DNA from: Austwickia sp.
GTDB lineage: Bacteria > Actinomycetota > Actinomycetes > Actinomycetales > Dermatophilaceae
Direction of reading: 5' to 3'
NCBI GenBank assembly: GCA_016711265.1
Contig: JADJTI010000006.1
Location: forward strand, 186,001-250,000
DNA length: 64,000 bases
The translations under genes were made by a program, and so were the position numbers. A model generated the notes under the pieces. The model searched no databases, was not told the origin of the DNA, and worked only from the letters and a program-made list of their open reading frames with translations. This document shows, in pieces, positions 60,977-64,000 of this stretch (its first letter is position 1; each line of letters starts with the position of its first letter).

Positions 60977-62272
60977 TCAAGCCTCGACGCGGTCGAGCAC
61001 GATGCTCGGGCGGGCCTTGACCGCCGTACCGGGTGGCGCCACGCCCACCTTGCCCTCCAGCGCGGCGCGGGCCCGGGCGAACCGCTCCGGGGTCTCGGTG
61101 TGCAGGGTCAGCAGTTTCTGGCCTTTGCGGACCGGTTGACCCTGTACGACGTGCACCTCGACTCCCGCGGTGGCCTGGACCGGGTCTTCCTTGCGACCGC
61201 GGCCGGCACCCAGGCGCCAGGCGGCGACGCCGACGGCCAGCGCGTCCAGGTCGGCGACCACGCCGTCGGCCTCGGCTTCGATCGTCTCGGTGTGCGGCGC
61301 TTCCGGCAGCGGGGCGTCGGGGTCGCCGCCCTGGGCCGCGATCATCGCCTTCCAGACGTCCATCGCCTTGCCGTTGCGCAGGTTCTCCGCGGGGTCGATC
61401 CCGGTCTTGCCGGCCCCGGCGAGCATCTCGACGGCCAGCGCGATGGTCAGTTCGACGACGTCGCTCGGGCCGCCACCGGCGAGCACCTCGACCGACTCGC
61501 GCACCTCGAGGGCGTTCCCGGCGGTCTTGCCCAGCGGGGTCGACATGTCGGTCAACAGCGCGACGGTATGCACCCCGGCGTCGGTGCCCAGCTGGACCAT
61601 GGTCTGGGCCAGCGCCTTGGCCTGGTCGAACTGCTTCATGAACGCCCCGGAGCCCACCTTGACGTCGAGCACCAACGATCCGGTGCCTTCGGCGATCTTC
61701 TTGCTCATGATCGAGGAGGCGATCAGCGGGATGCACTCGACCGTGGCGGTGATGTCCCGCAGCGCGTAGAGCTTCTTGTCCGCGGGCGCCAAGCCGGCCC
61801 CGGCGGCGCAGATCACGGCCCCGACGTCCTCCAGGATCCGCAGGATGCCCGCGTTGTCCAGGTCCGCCTGCCACCCGGGGATGGCTTCGAGCTTGTCCAG
61901 GGTGCCGCCGGTGTGGCCCAACCCGCGCCCGGACAGCTGCGGTACGGCGACGCCGTACGACGCCACCAGCGGCGCCAGCGGGAGGGTGATCTTGTCCCCC
62001 ACTCCGCCGGTGGAGTGCTTGTCGGACGTGGGCTTGGACAGGCCGGAGAAGTCCATCCGTTCCCCGGAGGCGATCATGGCGTTCGTCCAGCGGACGATCT
62101 CCTCGCGCTCCATGCCGTTGATGAAGATGGCCATCGCCAGCGCCGCCATCTGTTCATCGGCGACCACGCCACGGGTGTAGGCGTCGATGACCCAGTCGAT
62201 CTGGTCGTCGCTGAGGCGACCGTTGTCGCGCTTGGTGCGGATGACGTCGACGACGTCGTGCTGCTCGGTCAT
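60977..62272 (-). CDS. deoA: Thymidine phosphorylase
   Basis: 431 residues; phosphorolysis of thymidine/deoxyuridine to base and deoxyribose-1-phosphate. VVDVIRTKRDNGRLSDDQI is the standard start; the phosphate/nucleoside site DKHSTGGVGDKITLPLAPL, SGRGLGHTGGTLDKLEAIPG and LDVKVGSGAFMK are intact, as is the C-terminal barrel-sandwich domain with LRNGKAMDVWKAM and VVQGQPVRKGQKLL. Third gene after cdd and nupC, completing a pyrimidine nucleoside salvage unit. The exact pyrimidine preference (deoA versus pdp) is not provable by eye. Confidence 0.93.
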   Translation of the reverse strand: MTEQHDVVDVIRTKRDNGRLSDDQIDWVIDAYTRGVVADEQMAALAMAIFINGMEREEIVRWTNAMIASGERMDFSGLSKPTSDKHSTGGVGDKITLPLAPLVASYGVAVPQLSGRGLGHTGGTLDKLEAIPGWQADLDNAGILRILEDVGAVICAAGAGLAPADKKLYALRDITATVECIPLIASSIMSKKIAEGTGSLVLDVKVGSGAFMKQFDQAKALAQTMVQLGTDAGVHTVALLTDMSTPLGKTAGNALEVRESVEVLAGGGPSDVVELTIALAVEMLAGAGKTGIDPAENLRNGKAMDVWKAMIAAQGGDPDAPLPEAPHTETIEAEADGVVADLDALAVGVAAWRLGAGRGRKEDPVQATAGVEVHVVQGQPVRKGQKLLTLHTETPERFARARAALEGKVGVAPPGTAVKARPSIVLDRVEA

Positions 62273-62305
62273 CTCGGGTCCTTTCGCGGGCGTTCGGGGC
62301 GATGG

Positions 62306-63521
62306 TCAGGAGGCGATGATGCCGACGATGGAGGCGTTGAGCAGGTTGGTCAATGAGCCCCCGAGGAGGGCCAGCATGCCGAGTTGGGCAACCTGACCAC
62401 GCCGCTCGGGCACCAGCGACCCCAGCGACCCAATCTGGATGGCGATCGAGGCGAAGTTGGCGAAGCCGGCCAACGCAAAGGTGGTGACCAGGACCGTCTT
62501 GGGGTCGAGGTTGGGCACCTGGGGTCCGAAGTTGGAGTAGGCGACGAACTCGTTCAACACGGTCTTCTGGCCGAGGAAGTTGCCGGCCTGGGTAGCCTCG
62601 CTCCACGGCACCCCGGCCAGCCAGGCGACCGGAGCGAACAACCAGCCGAAGATGCCTTCGAGGGACAGGTCCGGTTGACCGAACCAGCTGCCGATGCCAC
62701 CGACGATCGCGCTGGCGAACGCGATCAGGGCGACGAAGGCGATCAGCAGGCAGCCGATGATGACGGCGAGCTTGCCGCCGGCCAAGGCGCCGCGGCCGAG
62801 GGCGTCGATGGCGTTCTCGGACTCCTCGTCCCGCACATCGCGCACGCTGGCGTCCAGGTCGGATTTCTCGGTCTCCGGCATGATCGCCTTGGCGATGATC
62901 AGCGACCCGGGGGCGTTCATCACGGCGGCGGCCAGCAGGTACGGCAGCGGCGCGCCGAGCAGGGAGTACCCGATCAGGGTCGAGCCGGCCACCGAGGCGA
63001 AGCCGCCGGTCATGCAGGCGAACAGCTCACTGCGGGTCAGCCGCGGCAGGTACGGCGCGATGACCAGCGGGGCTTCCGGATTGACCGAGGAAGATCACCG
63101 TGGAGGCCCAGACGGATTCGACCTTACTGGTGCCCATCACCTTGCTGATCGCCCCGCCGAGGATGTCGACGAACAGCTGGATGACGCGCAGGTAGTACAG
63201 CAACCCGATGAGCGCACCCAGGAAGATGATCACCGGCAGCACCGACAACGCGAAGACGAAACCGACCTTCTCGCTCATCAGCGGTCCGAAGACGAACTTG
63301 GTGCCCTCGTCGGCGAAGTGAATGGCCGTGGTGATCTGGTCGGCGAACCACTTGAGCGCCTGGAACCCGGGCTCCCACTTGAGCACCAGGAACGCAAACG
63401 CCATCTGCACCACCAGGCCGACGCCCAAGGTCCGCCACTTGATGGCCGAACGATGCCGGGAGATCAGGATGGCCAGGCCGAAGATGGCTGCAACGCCGAG
63501 CAAGCCCTGAAAGCGTTCCAT
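62306..63521 (-). CDS. nupC: Concentrative nucleoside transporter (NupC/CNT), frameshifted
   Basis: Na+- or H+-coupled nucleoside uptake protein of the CNT family. The N-terminal half (MERFQGLLGVAAIFGLAILI, FVFGPLM, FALSVLPVIIFLGALIGLLY, VIFLGQS) and C-terminal half (ELFACMTGGFASVAGSTLIG, PGSLIIAKAIMPET, LAGFANFASIAIQIGSLG, GGSLTNLLNASIVGII) lie in different frames. They join near 63080, where GQSEAPLVIAPYLPRL is expected and one G too many is present (TCCGGAAGCC). Both gate motifs are present. About 404 residues if repaired. Between cdd and deoA. Confidence 0.9.
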
Positions 63522-63553
63522 CGGTCCTCCTGGTCGCGGCAGGCTGAAGGTGC

Positions 63554-63961
63554 CTAGCTGTTGTCAAGATCGCTGGGGCCGAAGCCATGCGGCAGGATCT
63601 GCGCGAACGGGTACCGGCGGGGCTCCCCGTCCTCTTCGACGACCACGAACCGGCAACCGAACTCGTGCAACACCTGGCGGCAGGCCCCGCACGGGAAGCA
63701 CGGTGAGGCTTTGAGCCCGACGACCGCGGCCACCTCGATCCGGCGATCCTCGATCTGGCGGGCGACCATCCGGGTGACCGCGGTCCGCTCGGCGCAGATG
63801 GTCAGCCCGTACGACGCGTTCTCCACGTTGCAGCCGGGAATGACCTGGCCACCCTCGGTGAGCAGGACCGCACCGACCGGGAAGTGGCTGTAGGGGACGT
63901 AGGCGTGGTGGGCGGCCGCCTGCGCCATCGCCAGCAGTTCGGCGTCGGTGGGGATCGCCAT
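63554..63961 (-). CDS. cdd: Cytidine deaminase
   Basis: 135-residue tetrameric-type enzyme converting cytidine and deoxycytidine to uridine and deoxyuridine. Signatures: PYSHFPVGAVLL, CNVENASYGLTICAERTA (zinc Cys and catalytic Glu) and SPCFPCGACRQVLHEF (two zinc Cys). ATG 63961 is used (GGGAG upstream). First visible gene of the cdd-nupC-deoA unit; the region to its right is at the window edge. Confidence 0.95.
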   Translation of the reverse strand: MAIPTDAELLAMAQAAAHHAYVPYSHFPVGAVLLTEGGQVIPGCNVENASYGLTICAERTAVTRMVARQIEDRRIEVAAVVGLKASPCFPCGACRQVLHEFGCRFVVVEEDGEPRRYPFAQILPHGFGPSDLDNS

Positions 63962-64000
63962 CACTGGCTCCCTTCGGTCGTCCCGGTACCCCGGCGGATT

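Overview
High-GC, densely packed chromosomal DNA that reads as an actinomycete (Actinomycetota). Support: GTG/TTG starts, ATGA/GTGA gene overlaps, a menaquinone methyltransferase, an EtfD-type Fe-S electron-transfer protein like the one in mycobacteria, and an actinobacterial HhH-GPD protein. The genus cannot be told from the sequence. I found no tRNA, rRNA or CRISPR. One complete insertion sequence is present.

Left block (1-21.9 kb), lipid and acyl-CoA metabolism. A minus-strand run reads etfB, etfA, an EtfD-like membrane Fe-S protein, an acyl-CoA dehydrogenase, and then a giant iterative synthase (KS-AT-KS-7xACP-KR, cut by the left edge). The layout suggests that fatty-acyl redox chemistry and a secondary-lipid synthase are expressed together. 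A CoA-transferase, an AMP-dependent acyl-CoA ligase and galE follow on the plus strand, then an IS4-family element whose target-site duplication contains the galE stop codon. Many genes from 12.3 to 21.1 kb carry single-base frameshifts, mostly in G/C runs. Sequence error is the simplest explanation.

Middle block (22-35 kb), mixed housekeeping and accessory genes: a zinc-ribbon protein, HhH-GPD glycosylase, a small regulator operon with its own operator-like palindrome, MccF-type S66 peptidase, a lipoprotein serine protease, an Lrp regulator with palindromic sites, two small membrane proteins, a stand-alone AAA ATPase behind three phased GTATACGACA repeats, an isochorismatase-fold hydrolase, a large secreted alpha/beta hydrolase, and bacteriohemerythrin. 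The non-coding region 23.8-24.2 kb is full of 19-bp arrays and palindromes that recur near 51.0 kb.

Redox operon (35.2-43.1 kb): a 1,679-residue pyruvate:ferredoxin-type oxidoreductase, translationally coupled to a 953-residue GltD/SudB (Nfn-like) fusion.

43.1-52.7 kb: a 52-codon peptide gene with its own hairpin and a strong terminator, a beta-lactamase-fold hydrolase, an MFS exporter and an M15 peptidase. A tight four-gene operon follows (BchC-like dehydrogenase, degenerate 6-pyruvoyl-tetrahydropterin-synthase homologue, GT4 glycosyltransferase, methyltransferase), facing a GTP cyclohydrolase II-RibD reductase fusion. This is the best candidate here for an uncharacterised small-molecule pathway.

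Right block (52.8-64 kb): menG, NUDIX and HAD hydrolases, a soluble CZB-domain chemoreceptor, two tandem HSL-type esterases, a secreted zinc metalloprotease, an alpha/beta-hydrolase without its nucleophile, and a pyrimidine-nucleoside salvage run (cdd, nupC, deoA).
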